Shown: positions 13,801 through 26,447, counted from the stretch's first letter. The stretch: DNA of 64,000 bases from Lates calcarifer (GCF_001640805.2 NC_066852.1:10028194-10092193), one strand, 5' to 3'. Made by a program: numbers and translations. The notes: generated by a model from the letters alone, not told the origin.

Positions 13801-14095
13801 TTAGCAGTAATATTTCCTTGTACTCCGTTTCCTTGGTTATATAGCTGTTGGATGTTTGAGTAATGCTATCTGATGGCGTGGAGAGTGTATCGGTTAGCTG
13901 TACACTGTGCTCGGTAGGTGGTCTGCTTATCCCCGGCGATGTCTGAACACCAACGCTGCAATGAAGTCCCCACTTCTGCAGCAGGGCTCCTCCGCTTCTG
14001 TCTCCTCCTGTCGTCCTCAAACCACGCACTCCAACCAGAGCAGGGACGCCTAAAACTGGAACCGGAGTCGTCAGGTCAGCCGCTCGTCTCCCCAT
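10830..14095 (-). CDS. insyn2b: INSYN2B-like, large first coding exon
   Basis: Open for 1088 codons; the last two bases (GG) splice to the exon at 9375. With the next two exons the protein is about 1186 residues. Mammalian family members are, from memory, near 480-535, so this fish form is roughly doubled. N-terminal: a basic stretch and GVQTSP (about residues 49-54), also present in mammalian FAM196A. Residues from about 300 to 1030 are Ser/Thr/Pro-rich, low in complexity and almost certainly disordered. Near 1045-1080 is a coiled coil (LQQRLETVEASLAANKDRIT, then LLNIIHDLE) that matches the family's C-terminal helix. The start at 14095 is the first ATG after an in-frame stop (14156-14158). 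Predicted role: cytoplasmic scaffold at inhibitory (GABA/glycine) synapses. Confidence 0.85.
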
Positions 14096-14165
14096 CCCTC
14101 GTCTGACTGACTCAAAAGTCTGATAATTTAAGAGAGCGGCAGCGTTTCCACGCCATTACATCCGT
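14096..14165 (-). other. insyn2b-like 5' UTR piece with acceptor
   Basis: A good acceptor (CTCTTGCTTTTAG) would start the exon at 14165. An in-frame TAA (14156-14158) follows at once, so the first usable in-frame ATG is at 14095. An ATG at 14153-14155 lies in another frame and opens only a 14-codon upstream ORF. Upstream noncoding exon(s) and the promoter were not located. Confidence 0.4.
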
Positions 14166-14760
14166 CTAAAAGCAAGAGAGGGGACAAGTTTACAGTGAGA
14201 GGCTTTTGAGATGGTGCTGTGAAAAGAAATCCATGAGTAAGCAGGACAAGTTGAAACAATGCACAGGGCTAGAACCAAGACAAGGAACTGCTTCAATACA
14301 GCAAAAAGGAAGGATAAGTAGAGTTGTCAAAAATCAATTGCAGATTTGAGACTGGAAGAATTATGCCCTCACTTTCAAACTTCTCTAACATAGTGTGACT
14401 GGATAAGAAATTGGAGTGGAAATCTGTAAATGCTGATAATAAGAGGAGACCTTTACTGTGAAAACAAGTGTTCTATAGTATATTAGCATTTCAACCATAC
14501 TGCACAGATCCCCCTCTCAGTGTCTGACAGCACACCGAATAATTTATTTGTGGAATAAAATTCAAAACATAGCTCCTGTGGTGAACTCTCTCTCCTCTCT
14601 CATTGTAATGTCTGTCATGGCAAGCAGCTTCCACTCTGTTGTCCTCCACATTCAGCTCACCTTGGAAAGAGGCCATAATGTATACACTAATGCTACAGTA
14701 TAGACTTCATTAAGCTTTGGGTGCATTTAACTGGAACACCCTTTCACAGAGGGGGCACTT

Positions 14761-14763
14761 TGT

Positions 14764-14804
<41 letters not shown>
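14761..14804. repeat. (GT)n microsatellite
   Basis: Long GT run with one interruption near its start. Shorter GT runs follow at about 14829 and 14976. Confidence 0.95.
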
Positions 14805-14805
<1 letters not shown>

Positions 14806-15824
14806 CACCCATGAATTCACATGTGCCAGTGTGTGTGTGTGCAGGAGGTCATTTTAATGATTTACGCCACAACAGTTCAGTAGTCAACAATCGGGTGGTA
14901 ATGTGTAGATTTTTGGCACATGAGCAGGCAATTCATTATTATACAGCAAAAGACCCAGTGTGAATATGTATGTCTGTGTGTGTGTGTGTGTTGATTTATG
15001 ACAAAATTTCATGCAAACACATTCTGACAGGGCTTCCTTCCTCCTCTTCATCCTCCCCAACATCTTTCATCCAGGGATGTCAAAATTGCAAAAAGAACAT
15101 TTAGTCATCTATACCTGTAGGGACTATTATTTCATTTGTTGTGTCATCTAATATTGCTTGAGCTCAGTCGAGTGACCTATGTCTGTTGTCACTGTCTAAC
15201 GCTAAGTGACAACTGTCCTGCCCTGTTAATACACCATTAAATCCCCCCCCCTCCCCTTTGCGGAGAAAAAATAAACATATTCCTGCAATGCCACACACTT
15301 TTTTTTTTTTTTTTAAATGATCAGGACTTTAAAAAAAAAAAAAAAAAAGCGGTTTCTGGTTTCAGCTGAATTACTACCTACAGTAATGTGTTTCCGTGAT
15401 TCTATTAAGCAGACATACCTGAGTGTTTTGTTTGATTCTGCTGCAAGACGTCTTGTTTTCTTGAGTCCAAATGTCAGGTGCTAGTTTTCCGCTTTCTGTT
15501 TTATGTCCTCAAGGTTCAAAGTGACTTAGTCTTCATTTTGTAAAATCCCTTGTTGGTAGAATTCAAACTCAGAGGAGTCTGCAGGCAGTCAGGTCTGCAA
15601 AGCAATGCTGCTTAATGAGCCCTCTTTTCTAATGCTCAGATTCTGAACTAATTCTGCCTTTTATTGATCAGGGAAAAAACCAAGCTGTGTCCTCATTGTA
15701 TCCCCCTTCTCCTCTTGTTTTGGTCCTGCTGCTCCCATGCTCTCTCCATAGTCACAACACAGCAGTATGCTACTGTATGCTGCCCTCCAACACACTCTGT
15801 CCTACTATGTCTTGCCTTTTTACC

Positions 15825-15980
15825 TCCTCCCTCCTCCTCTTCTCTCTCTCTCTCTTCCTCTCATCCCCTCTCCCTCTCCCTCTCTCTTATTTCTGCCACT
15901 ATCCTCCTTCCCAGAATTCATGCATCCTGATCTACAGCTGGGTGGAGAAAGAGAGCAAGGGAGAGACAGAGAGAGAGAGG
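15825..15980. repeat. Polypyrimidine/polypurine inverted tract pair
   Basis: A CT-rich tract (about 15825-15889) is followed about 55 bp later by a GA-rich tract on the same strand (about 15946-15980). The two are roughly complementary and could pair as an imperfect hairpin, and each alone is a mirror-type tract. Probably simple-sequence expansion. Confidence 0.7.
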
Positions 15981-16499
15981 AAGTGACTTGCATCAGTGGG
16001 GTAGGGACTGTGTGTAAATTACCATGCACGTTAAAAAGCAGGAAAATGAATTGACAACTGTATTAAAACAAATGTAAATGTAAACAAAGCTTCAGTAGTC
16101 TGGGGAGACAGGAGACAACAGAATAACAGCAAGAAAATAATTTAACCAGAAAACATATTTGATCTGGAAATCCCCAATTCTTCATGCTGAATTTTAAGAT
16201 ATGAAGAATCTCAAGACAATCAGTGATATCAACATGAATTTCACATCTAAATGTACATCTGGGAAATATGGTTCATTTGATGAGATTTACATGTAAATGG
16301 CTTTTAGTTGATGTGTTGTCAAATGAAATAATTACATTTGTAAAATCAAATTGTTACTTATAATCTGGCCAGATCATCTTTATATAGGACTAAGTAAGTG
16401 TAGAATAATAAATATTCTGACCAGTAGAAGTCTCACGCATTTATCATAGTTTGTTACATGTTGTTGCATTTCTGGCACTTTCTAACATTGTTTATATTT

Positions 16500-17064
16500 A
16501 ACAATGATGGAAAGTATTTAAGGACATTTGCTCAAGTACACAAACACAGTTTTGAGGTATTTTACTTGAGTATTCCATCTTATGCTACTTTATACTTTCT
16601 CTATGTGTCAGAAGATATAGCACGTTTTTGCTCACTTTTTTACTCACTTATTTGAAAAGTCATTTGATAGTTACCAGTTATGCTGAAGATTATTAGTAGT
16701 GATACAAATACATATAATGAATAGATAAATTGTGATGTATTTCCATAGACTAAGATAAGACAAGACCTTATTGATCCCAGGGGAAATTAACAAGCTACCC
16801 AGTACAATATAAAGTAATCATCATTAGCCCCCGCCTTTACCAGCTGCAGCATTCAAGTGATGTAAACATTAATATATCAATAATTATAAACCAACAATAT
16901 AATTCATATTATTCTGAAAGGGACCATTGTGCAAGATGAAAACTCTCAGTACTTCGGTAGTTCTAAAGTTTATTTAGTAAAATTTTGAGTGCATGACTTT
17001 TACTTTTCTACATTGTGATACTTTCACTTTAGTAAAAGATCTGAGTACTTCATCCACCACAAAT
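16500..17064. mobile_element. Decayed teleost MITE-like repeat with SINE-like insert
   Basis: The left end reads like the widespread fish repeat that begins with GTGGAAAGTA..TAAGTACATTT and CTCAAGTA. The right end (GTAAAAGATCTGAGTACTTC, then ATCCACCAC) is its usual opposite terminus, in inverted relation to the left end. Inside, about 16743-16795 (AAGACCTTATTGATCCCAGG) looks like a separate short-repeat fragment. There is no coding capacity. The family is recognised from general experience; its formal name is not asserted. Confidence 0.6.
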
Positions 17065-18694
17065 AGCATTAGAACTGAAGGAAAAAAAATGTTGGGTTAA
17101 AATAAATAGACAAATAATGTGATACATGTCATTATGAAAAGGGCAAAATGAACCTAAGTGAATGAATTAGGTTACACCTGTGGTATAGGAATAATCCAAA
17201 TATTCTACCTAAACAATTAAACAAAAAAGATGCATAGCTTACAGAAATTCTTTTCACACAGCAATTCCATCAAAAACAAATGGCCTGCAGTACATGGGAA
17301 ATTCAATTATCCATTTTTCAACTCCAGGCCAGTAAATCATATGGAGAGGCTTGTCAGTAAACACAGCACTCTTGATTAGGCTGATCAGCAGTGAAAGTAC
17401 TGTCCCGCGGTGAGCTCTGTCACACCAAATTCTTGTTCTGTGTAACAGCAAAGAGTGGTGGAGTCTGTCTGAAAACTTCTGTGAAAACAACAATCAAGAC
17501 ATATTAGCACAAAGTCAGTGAAAGCCCTTTCAAACTTTATGATCTGAAAAACTATTTTGGCATCTCCCACCAAGCCCATGATGCAGGCCACTGTGTGACA
17601 GTTACTGTGCACACATGACAATTTGCTGGTGGGATTTATCGAACCCACGAAGAATCAACCTCACAGCCAGTTTAATTAGACTAACCTGTATGCCTCATTA
17701 ACTGGAAAACCCTTTTTGAAGTCTGTTAAAAAGTACAAGCAAGTAGAGAATGACAAAATGCTAACTTCATAGACCCATTTAAATTATTTAATATAAGTAA
17801 ATTACAATAAACGTTTGCAGAGTTTCCACATCATTTGACAGTAGTTATCAGTAATTAATATAGTTTGCTGTTCCTGTGTTGGCTCATGCTTTAAGATAAG
17901 AAGTGTGCTGCGTTCAGTAGATTGCACTCATATTCCGTCACTGCAGCTCTGGGGAACATGAGGCTGACTTTGTGAATAGAAAATTCTTCCATAGCCTCAA
18001 GGTGATTACACAATATTGTATCAGTGAAAAATTCCTACTGTGCCTTAATAACATGGCACAACAGTTTTACTGTCATTGTAAGAGTTTTGTGTGGTTTGCA
18101 TTTATTCATCCTAATAGTCGGTATATAAGTGTATAAATATTAGAAATCAGTTTCTTTCTCTTATTTCTCACTTTTAGAGTCTTCATCTGAGCCTTGTCCA
18201 TGAATGATGATGTACATATTGGTTACAGGAGTGAAAACTGGCTCACAGTGATCATGATTTCAGCTCAGGTGAAGCTAAAAACACCAGATCAAGGCCTGCA
18301 GGTACAGCAGTTGCTCAACATTTTAAAATAGTTAATCCACCATCAAATATGATCCATGTTGAAACAGTTAAAACCTTATTTCTCAGTGGTAAGACACTGA
18401 TTGCAGCCAACACTAGTATGGTTGCAAGATGACATCTGGTTTATAAAACCAGTTATCTTTAATCATGGAAGATCAGAGAAGTTTCCTGTGGTCAATTTCA
18501 CCGTGATATTAAATAGGGAATGTGGCGTAAAGTGGACCCACTCAAAAGGACATTTTCATAGAAGTTAAGTTCACGCTTGCAGTGGTGCTGATGTTAAAAT
18601 GCAGGTTTAAAAACATTTCATTCAAATAAAATATTAAATGCAAAAGCTGAATGAAGGAACAGGATTTTACATTTAACGCTGCATTTAAAAATGG

Positions 18695-18708
18695 CCACCA
18701 AGGGGCAG
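18695..18708 (+). promoter_or_regulatory. CTCF-like site, distal 3' of Pcdh alpha
   Basis: CCACCAAGGGGCAG matches the CTCF core CCASYAGRKGGCRS with one mismatch (A for G at position 7). The core is on the plus strand, opposite to the direction of protocadherin transcription. See the partner site at 19107-19120. Confidence 0.35.
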
Positions 18709-18984
18709 ATGAACATCAGACAGATGTAACAAAGCTTGAAAGCAGGGAATAGTGCTTAGTGGGTTCCATCATTTCAATAACAACAATATGTACAAAATGT
18801 ACTGTATGTTGAGTCTCTATTGATATACTGATTTTCAAGACCATTTCCCCTCAGATGTCTTACATTATTGGGAAACCAAAGACAGAAAAGAAAAATAATA
18901 CAACTGAGATTATGAAAGACTGTCCCATCCAAACATAAAATGAGTGAATGCATTTTCTGCTGATTATTCTGTGTACCTTTGTTA

Positions 18985-18990
18985 CACACA

Positions 18991-19037
<47 letters not shown>
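18985..19037. repeat. (CA)n microsatellite
   Basis: Roughly 25 CA units with little interruption, between the two CTCF-like sites. Confidence 0.95.
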
Positions 19038-19038
<1 letters not shown>

Positions 19039-19106
19039 TGTGGGATGTTATTTTCCATTGTTATAGAATATGAATAATGTGGGTCAGTTGCCAGTTTTAG
19101 CTCTCA

Positions 19107-19120
19107 TCAGTAGGTGGCAG
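19107..19120 (+). promoter_or_regulatory. CTCF-like site, distal 3' of Pcdh alpha
   Basis: TCAGTAGGTGGCAG matches CCASYAGRKGGCRS with only the first base differing. It has the same strand and orientation as the site 412 bp away, about 5.1 kb beyond the alpha stop codon. Confidence 0.4.
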
Positions 19121-22100
19121 TATTGCTGGAGAGATGGACTTTTAGAGGAGTAAGAGAGGTGTGAATGACTGATTTCTCCAGCCTACAGACAGATGGAGCC
19201 CTTGTTGCAGACATCAACAGATCCCTGCTTCCCTAGACAACATTAAAAATGAGAACTCTTTGTTCCAAATGAGGAAAGGAATGAATCCTAACCCTCTGTG
19301 GTGTCCCTTGAATTCTTGCCAACTTTGAATGTGCTATGCTGTTGACGCTTCACCTGGAGCATGGTGGAGAGTTCCATGCACCAGAGGGCTTATAAGTCAG
19401 ATTTTTGTTTTGCTCTTTGTTCCATTTACTTATTTTTTTTCTCAGTCATAGGGTCAGCTGCATGAATAGACAATCCACTTCCTAAACGTTTTACCACATG
19501 TTTTCCATCAAGTTAATCTCTCACGGTGTTTCCTTTGGCAGTGTTCACTCCTGCCAGTAAACAAAGGTGTTTATGACCTGGCGGCGCTGAACTTGAGTGG
19601 TCTGGGAGGCGATTGAGTAACACTGTTTTTCAAATTTCCCAGCAGTGCAAGAACAAAATGTTTGATTTCTGGGAACACTTGTAAGACTAATAATGTCTGA
19701 CTGGAATGCATTTTTAATGCATGGAGAAGTCCTACAGTTCCTGTTACTGATTTCTTAAATAGTGGACTGTTTCCACACATTTCTGCAATATTTCTAAAAT
19801 ATTTAATGGAATCATACTACGATAACAATTGTTTTGACAATAAATACTACACTCTGTCATCCATTTATGTTTCATTAACAGTGGTAGTAAAATGGCCCTA
19901 GATAATGCCATAGAAAGCTGTTATACAAACACTGTCTTTGGTTAATTACACCTTATTCCTTCAAACTGAGAAAACCTTCCCAGGAAGTGGACAGGCCCTG
20001 AGGTTAACCCAATGCTCACAACTTTTTGAATGAAATCAACTCATTACACAGGTTAAGATATTTAAGAAAAACTTTATTTGTGACTTATAAACAAAACACA
20101 TTACCAGATTGATTAAATCATAAGAATCACTATTATCACCTTTACAATGATAAGCAGGTGTACAAAAAAAGTTATTAACAGATCTGCACTGTCACAGTCG
20201 ACTGGTATGTGTCACTCGCTGCCACACCCAGCGACTGAGGAACATTCACTATACACAAGCAGAGAATACATCAACTTTATTATTTTTTTAAACCATTTTA
20301 TATATTTTAAAATTTTTTCCTTCTTTTTCTGCTTTTTTCTCTACTGGGCAAGGAATAGATATGGAGGGTGAGTAAATGACTTTTATTTCACAACAGTGTT
20401 TGTTTGATCATCATTTCAAAGCTTAACACAAGTTTTAAGAATCGTTTTTCTTATCTATGAAAATCATATGGGTAAAAACAGAAAAAAGGCATTTCTTAGC
20501 ATAACACAATAGCATTATGTATATCTAGAAGATTAAATTCATTTTCAACAGGATAAAAAATGTGATTCTTTCAGGTTTTTCCACAAATTACTGTTCGCAA
20601 TAGAGTATATGTTTGTATGTATTTATGTGTGTATGGGATGAGTGTGGGTCTTTCATTGTGTGTATTGTCTTTGAGAATGTGTATCAGAGGTATATGTATT
20701 CCAATACGCATTTCCCAGTGGAAAAACATATCTATGTATATATAGTATCTATATAGTATCTGTTTCCTTTGCTTATAACATGCAAACAGCCACTTGGTGA
20801 TCTGACAGCACAGAAGTACACCTGAAGGACGGGACGGGGCTGGGGGGGGGGGCGACACATGTGCATGGGAGGGATTGAGCCTGATAGCAGCACCTATATA
20901 CCCCTACTGTGACTGGTAATACGATGGGCTAAAAAAAGGAACACTGAGGTGAGATTTTATGACACTTCATCACGTTGATGCTGTTCCAGTATTCACTGCT
21001 TGCAGAAACCTTCCTCTACCATGCCAGATCTGGGTTTCATAACATCAGGGCCAAATGAAGTTGATCAGTTCACCCTGGGGTCACTGCAGCTTGTAGAAGT
21101 TTCTTCAATATGGCACTTCCCAGCAGTCTTGTTTCTGATGTTGATGTGCAGCAACTAGGCAACTGTATAATTTAAAGGTCTTGGGAGCTATGATTTTGGC
21201 TTGCTTTCTGGGTTCGCCTTTCATGTTGTTACCTCTCAATAGTGCACCATAAACAATGTTAAGAGTGTGTTTCTCCTCCATTAACTCATGAGATCCCCCC
21301 CCCCCAAAGTCAATCATCAACATCTTTCCACTGCTGCTGAACTGCACTGCACATATTTTTTTTTAAGTGGTTTTAATTGACCCAAGTTGCTCAGTTCGTA
21401 CTAATGGCTGACACAGGAATAACTAGAATACCACTGTTTGTACAAAACAGGAATGACTTGCCCAATCTATGTTGGAGCTGCACACTACACTACAATGCCT
21501 GCTTTTTTCTGGCTTTTTCTGACTCCTCTTTTGCCCTCTTAATCTTGTCTTATTATGATCCACTACAACATATTTCTCACTTTTTGCTAACCTGTCAGAT
21601 GTCCTCACAATGTGACGCATAGAACGGATGCAAGGGATGACAGAGCTGTCGACAATGAGCAATCAGAAGAGACACTCTGGCTGAAGCAGCCTAAGCTCAG
21701 CTGAAGTTGAACCTAACAAAAAATGTGTGTGTGTGTGTGTAGTGTATGTGTATGTGTATGTGCATGTGCATGTGTCTGTGTGTGTGTGTGTGTCTGTGCA
21801 TGAATATGCAAATACACAAAAGTTGCTGCATTACAACAACTGTACAGTTCACTGAAGGAGAGTGACTTGGAAGATGTGGTCCAACCATGTTGATCTGGAG
21901 TAACAGGAGTAGAGGGGGGAAAACAGGCAGCGGGCAAGCAAATCCTACAAGCACTGAAGCAGTTGAGGCAGTGGTGCAGGGCTTGAAGAACAACTATTTA
22001 ACATTCAAAGACAGAAGTAGAGGGATCAGGCTTGAACAGAAATGAAGCAACAAGCAACGTTCCTGTGTCCTAGCCATATAATACACTCCCATATTAAGGG

Positions 22101-24200
22101 TGGCATTGGCCTTCAGTCTTAGATTTGGAGATTCCAGAAAGAGAATGTTTGTGTATTCTTTAGGATAACTTTGTCATATATGTACTGTATGTGTGTAAGA
22201 GAGGAAGGAAATATTGTGTGTTTGCTTGTGTGTATGTATAAGAGGCAGAGAAAGTCATTGTTTTGTGTACAGTTATGTGTGTCAGACTGGGTGTGCTGAT
22301 ACACAGTGGGAATAAGACCCCCATTGACCTGTGCCTAATTCCAAGTGAGGATGCAAAGGTGTCAGGGGCCGGTTGCATCAGCTGCACGTAGGTTCCCTAG
22401 TTATATCCGAAGTAGCCACTAATCTCCAATTCACACACTGCTAAAATATAAGCTGCAGCATCACAAAAATCTGTTACAACATAACAGTAACAACTAAGTA
22501 GTTAAGCAAGCAATAAAGCAGGTGCAAATGATACAAAGTCACACAATTGCACTCACTAACAGTAAAGCAGGACATTTTTTTCTTTTTTCTGCACACAGTG
22601 TTTTTTTTCTTTAGTAATCCCATGCCATTTTGCAACTTAAAGGACTATAGCAGTGATTTTGAATGTTTCTGTCCATTTTCTACACATTACTGAGAACTAT
22701 TTTCCTCTTCTCTTTTTACATTTTTCCATGTGTCAATCCCATTCAGTTTTACACAGTATAAAAATCAACATGCTGAGACTTGCTTGACATGTGTAATCCA
22801 TTGTCTCTGTTTCACAAATATTGTGATTAGTGCAGGGCAGTTTTTAATTTAAGCTGCACTTGAGCTACATTATCATGTGATAAAAATGTAATTTTAACAA
22901 CAATAAAACCAGATGCTGCTCTCACTTTGATGGATTTCTTATTGCACAATAGTTTACAGTCTCAGCTAAATTAATATTTATGCTATGGTAAAATAAATAA
23001 AGACACAATGGCTGCCTGGAAGGCTGGAGAAACACACTGAAATTCCCAAAACACAATGGTGTGCTTTGGAAAATGGTTAGAAGTGATGTTAGTTATGACA
23101 TGATTTGTAGCAAATGGACTAAAACATGCAAAAACTATATTGTCCTTTAAGAGTCAAATATGGATTCTATTTACCAATCATAATTTTGATGCCAATCTAG
23201 TCAACTACAAATCAAAGAGATTCATGGCCATCAGCAAGGTAGTACTCTTACTGACTGGCTACTCAAATCTCTCATGTTATAACTAGCTATAGCCATAGAA
23301 TTCCCCCCTTTGTACCCATTATACAGTTGAATTTAGTAACTTGCTAATTGCAAATGAACTAGCAGTTATGAAGCCACTACTTTATACCATAACCTGGGAA
23401 CAAACTTGCGCATAGTTGGTGCAACCCAGTCCAGGTCCTCAGCCTCTGCGATGTGCTATGTTACACTGAAACAGAGCTCTTTATTCGAGTGTGGTCCTGT
23501 TTATCTCAGCCACCTCATTTGTGTAAAGGTGCTAATCTCATGGTACATATACTATATGTTGTCAGTTTTTCATTTTATATTATTTATTTATTTTTTATAA
23601 AAGACCACATTTTCTGAATTTCTACAAGGCCTCCATAATACTGAAGACAAAAGCCTCGGTTTCATTTTTTTTTTTTTTTAGTTTGGCTTCAACTTCACCT
23701 CCAACTAGGTGAGTCAAAAAGGAATGGGGCTGCATAAAGACAGAGATGCCAACATGGGCAGCCTGAGCTGACAATGGTCAGATACAAATAGTACACCTTT
23801 TCAGGTGTTTTTGTTCTTCGTCATACAAAGTGGTGGTGGGGGGTGGGGGCAGCAAATCACAGAAAGGCTAATCTAATCCAATAAATTACTTTCTGTTTTA
23901 ATTTGGTCCAGCCTTTAGATGAAGTCTAGCTACTAAGAGCATTTGTTTGCCGTAAACCTTGGCCAAAGTTATGGGCCAAATGAGTCAAGAAAGAGAGGGA
24001 GACATTTGTTTTACCGAGTGTGCATGATGTGTGGAGCCAGGCCTGGTCTAATGAGGGTTTGGCCACTGTACAGTGTCTATGCAAATATGGTGCAAGGAAG
24101 CTCCCTCGGTTCTACAATATGCATTTAGCTTTTTTTCTCTGGCTCTGACATTAGGATGATAGTTTGTTGGTAGCTCTGTTTTCAAGTCACCCCTTCTCCT
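19121..24200 (-). other. Pcdh alpha 3' UTR and downstream flank
   Basis: No coding exon seen. Sequence directly below 24201 is the 3' untranslated region of the alpha terminal exon, which is typically kilobases long in this family. A minus-strand AATAAA at 20074-20079 is one possible end, giving a UTR near 4.1 kb. Also present: a GT/GC-rich simple repeat at 21724-21801 and homopolymer runs. Confidence 0.4.
21724..21801. repeat. Degenerate (GT)n/(GTAT)n repeat
   Basis: GT units interrupted by GTAT and GCAT units. If the long UTR is real, it lies inside the alpha 3' UTR. Confidence 0.9.
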
Positions 24201-24514
24201 CTATTCTTCACCGCCCTCATCCTTTCCTTTCTCCTTCTTGTCCTTCTTGTCCTTCTTCTTCTTTTTCTTCTTCTTGGCCTCCTCCTTTTTGCCGAAGCTT
24301 ATGAAGTCACCTTTGTCATCCACAGGGCCTGGGTCATGGCGGATAGAAATGATGGCTGGGGATCCAGGGATGATGAAGGCTTCAGGAGGAATCTCTCCAG
24401 GCTTCAGGGGCTGAGGAGGGCCATAGCCTTGTCCCGCACCATATCTGAAGTGCCAGCTGTTGCTGTTGACTCCAGCGCCTACTGGGGGTGAAAGCTCTCC
24501 ACCACCTTCTCCAT
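24201..24514 (-). CDS. Protocadherin alpha constant exon 3 (C-terminus)
   Basis: Terminal coding exon shared by all alpha protocadherins. The acceptor is TTCTTACCTGTGTAG. The first two bases complete a codon with the G ending CE2. The peptide contains [13 protein letters not shown], then [13 protein letters not shown], then [10 protein letters not shown], then a lysine-rich run, and stops at TAG 24201. Mammalian alpha tails carry the same blocks in the same order, including [23 protein letters not shown] and a K-run. The fish end differs by ending in DEGGEE instead of a short polar end. The exon gives 103 residues. The cytoplasmic tail is where kinases and WAVE-complex contacts are described for this family. 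CE2 lies 7.0 kb upstream. Confidence 0.95.
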
Positions 24515-24678
24515 CTACACAGGTAAGAAGGAAAAAAATGAAAACACATCATGTCAAACCTGGCTAATCCTTAGATTACTTCAATTATCATTATAACCAC
24601 ATAGCTCCCTTAAAAGTTTGACATTTCAATTTTCTGTGGGATGGGGAAATCTCAAGTCTATAGTAAAATATGACCCTT

Positions 24679-24712
24679 GTCTAGCTTAGCTTAGCATGAA
24701 GATTGGTAGGTG
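24679..24712. repeat. Teleost dispersed repeat fragment
   Basis: CTAGCTTAGCTTAGCATGAA followed by GATTGG matches the core of a dispersed repeat also seen at 33019-33066 and 33319-33380. Confidence 0.5.
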
Positions 24713-26388
24713 GCTTGGAATGCGATTCAAGTTGGATTTCTACAGATGTGTCTCAGTTTGAATGATCTTGCTGCTCAAATTGAACTTGTCTTTGTATCAC
24801 TCACAACACAACACACAACATCATCAAATCCAGAGTGATGGTGGCTGTTTAGTTACTGGCACCTGTATCGTTCCTACAGCAACCCATGCAGAATAGGTTG
24901 GTGATGTGTGGACACACAAATCCAATCTGATCACTTAAAAATAACCATGCAGACTGCCTGTCCGCAAGATCTGATCTGACACATATTTTTAGGTCTACAT
25001 GTGCAAAACAGTTGAGAAAGAATAATAAAGAAACAACTACTCCACTTACAAGGGAATTATCATTATATATTTTTAAGATAAATAAATATGCTATCCCATA
25101 GAGCTATACATGGACTGTCAGTAGCAGATAAACTAAGTACAGACATCTACTTCAATTATCACTTTGATCACGGACAGAGCAGAAACTGAAAGTCTGTTCA
25201 CTAATTCATCTGCACTATTTGTGTTGACAAGACATCAGCCTGATATCTGCAAACAGCTGTTAGCTAGTGTTAGCTAACCGGTGGGGACAGACTGAATAAA
25301 GTAGAATCCACACACTGTTCCCTTGACTTCCACGGCATCATAGTCAGTCCTGCGAAATTGCAGCAGGTTCGCACACTGTAACTATTCATGCTACAGTTTA
25401 TGAGACTGTCAGGACCCAAGGTGGCTAATGTTACTTTTTGGCTTAAAATAACCTTTTTGTGCAGGTTAACTTGATTTCCCTAAAGCAGGCACTTTACACA
25501 TGATGCAGGCCTAACTACAACAAGTAGCTACTGCATACCCATAATATTTAACATAGATATACATGTTTATTGATAAAAAGCACAAATCCAAAGATCGATC
25601 TCAAGACTTTAAGAATTGGTACTGGATCATTTGAAGAAAAATCGTGATTAATCAGATTTTTTTTTTCTCCAGCCCTTGCACATCCCCTTATAGCTTTGGC
25701 ATCATTTTGCAATAGCTGCCCTATTTGTTCCTTCTGTAGACTATATTCTTTTGTCTTTCTTTCCTGTATGTCATGTCTATACATTTCAAGCTTTTCACAT
25801 ATTAACGCTGTTTGATCCTGTGTGTCATTTCATGCTGTTTTGGTTAGGATTACTCAGTAGAGAAAATGGCACGCGAAAAGCAAAAACTGCATTGTGATAA
25901 CATGTGAAATGACTTCAAGAAATGGGCGTGTTATTCATATGCCATTTGGTGATACAAGACTGGACACATAATCAAAATCAAGCAACAACGAGCAGAAAAA
26001 TAGTCTGACATTGGAGCAATAGCCACAGGGAGCGGATATTTTTGGGACAGCAATTCAGCCGAGACCACAGGAGGGAACACTGGAGGGGACTAACCTTTAA
26101 ACTACGGGAATGCTTAACTTGGCAATGGGATTTGTATTTGTATTTGGATGTTGGCAGCAGTATAATCCTACTACCTCACAGGAAGCCAGAGACAGGGATT
26201 CAACCTTTAGTGCTCAAGCATGGATGTGACAGAGAAAGGAGCCTAGATAGCAAATCAGAGAAACAAACAGGATAAGATAGAGGATAGGATCTATATATAG
26301 AAAAAATATGATGTAAAGTGAAAATAAGACAGCTGTTAAGGTCAAAAGGTTAAAGAGGATGTTAGATGAGATGAAGAGTGAGAGAGAA

Positions 26389-26447
26389 ACACACACACAC
26401 ACACAGAAAGAAAGCGAGCGAGAGAGGGAGAGAGAGAGAGAGAGATA
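26389..26447. repeat. (CA)n next to (GA)n
   Basis: A short CA run is followed directly by a GA-rich run within the CE2-CE3 intron. Confidence 0.9.

Larger units (their letters stand above)
14166..18694. other. Repeat-containing intergenic DNA
   Basis: No supported exon. It holds (GT)n at 14761-14804, T and A homopolymers at about 15300-15348, a CT/GA tract pair at 15825-15980 and a decayed teleost repeat at 16500-17064. It lies upstream of the insyn2b-like gene and downstream of the protocadherin alpha cluster, so distal regulatory sequence of either could be here. Confidence 0.5.

Noticed and set aside
15664..16054. Overlapping Leu/Ser-rich open frames
   Set aside because: They are translations of CT-repeat DNA in several frames at once.
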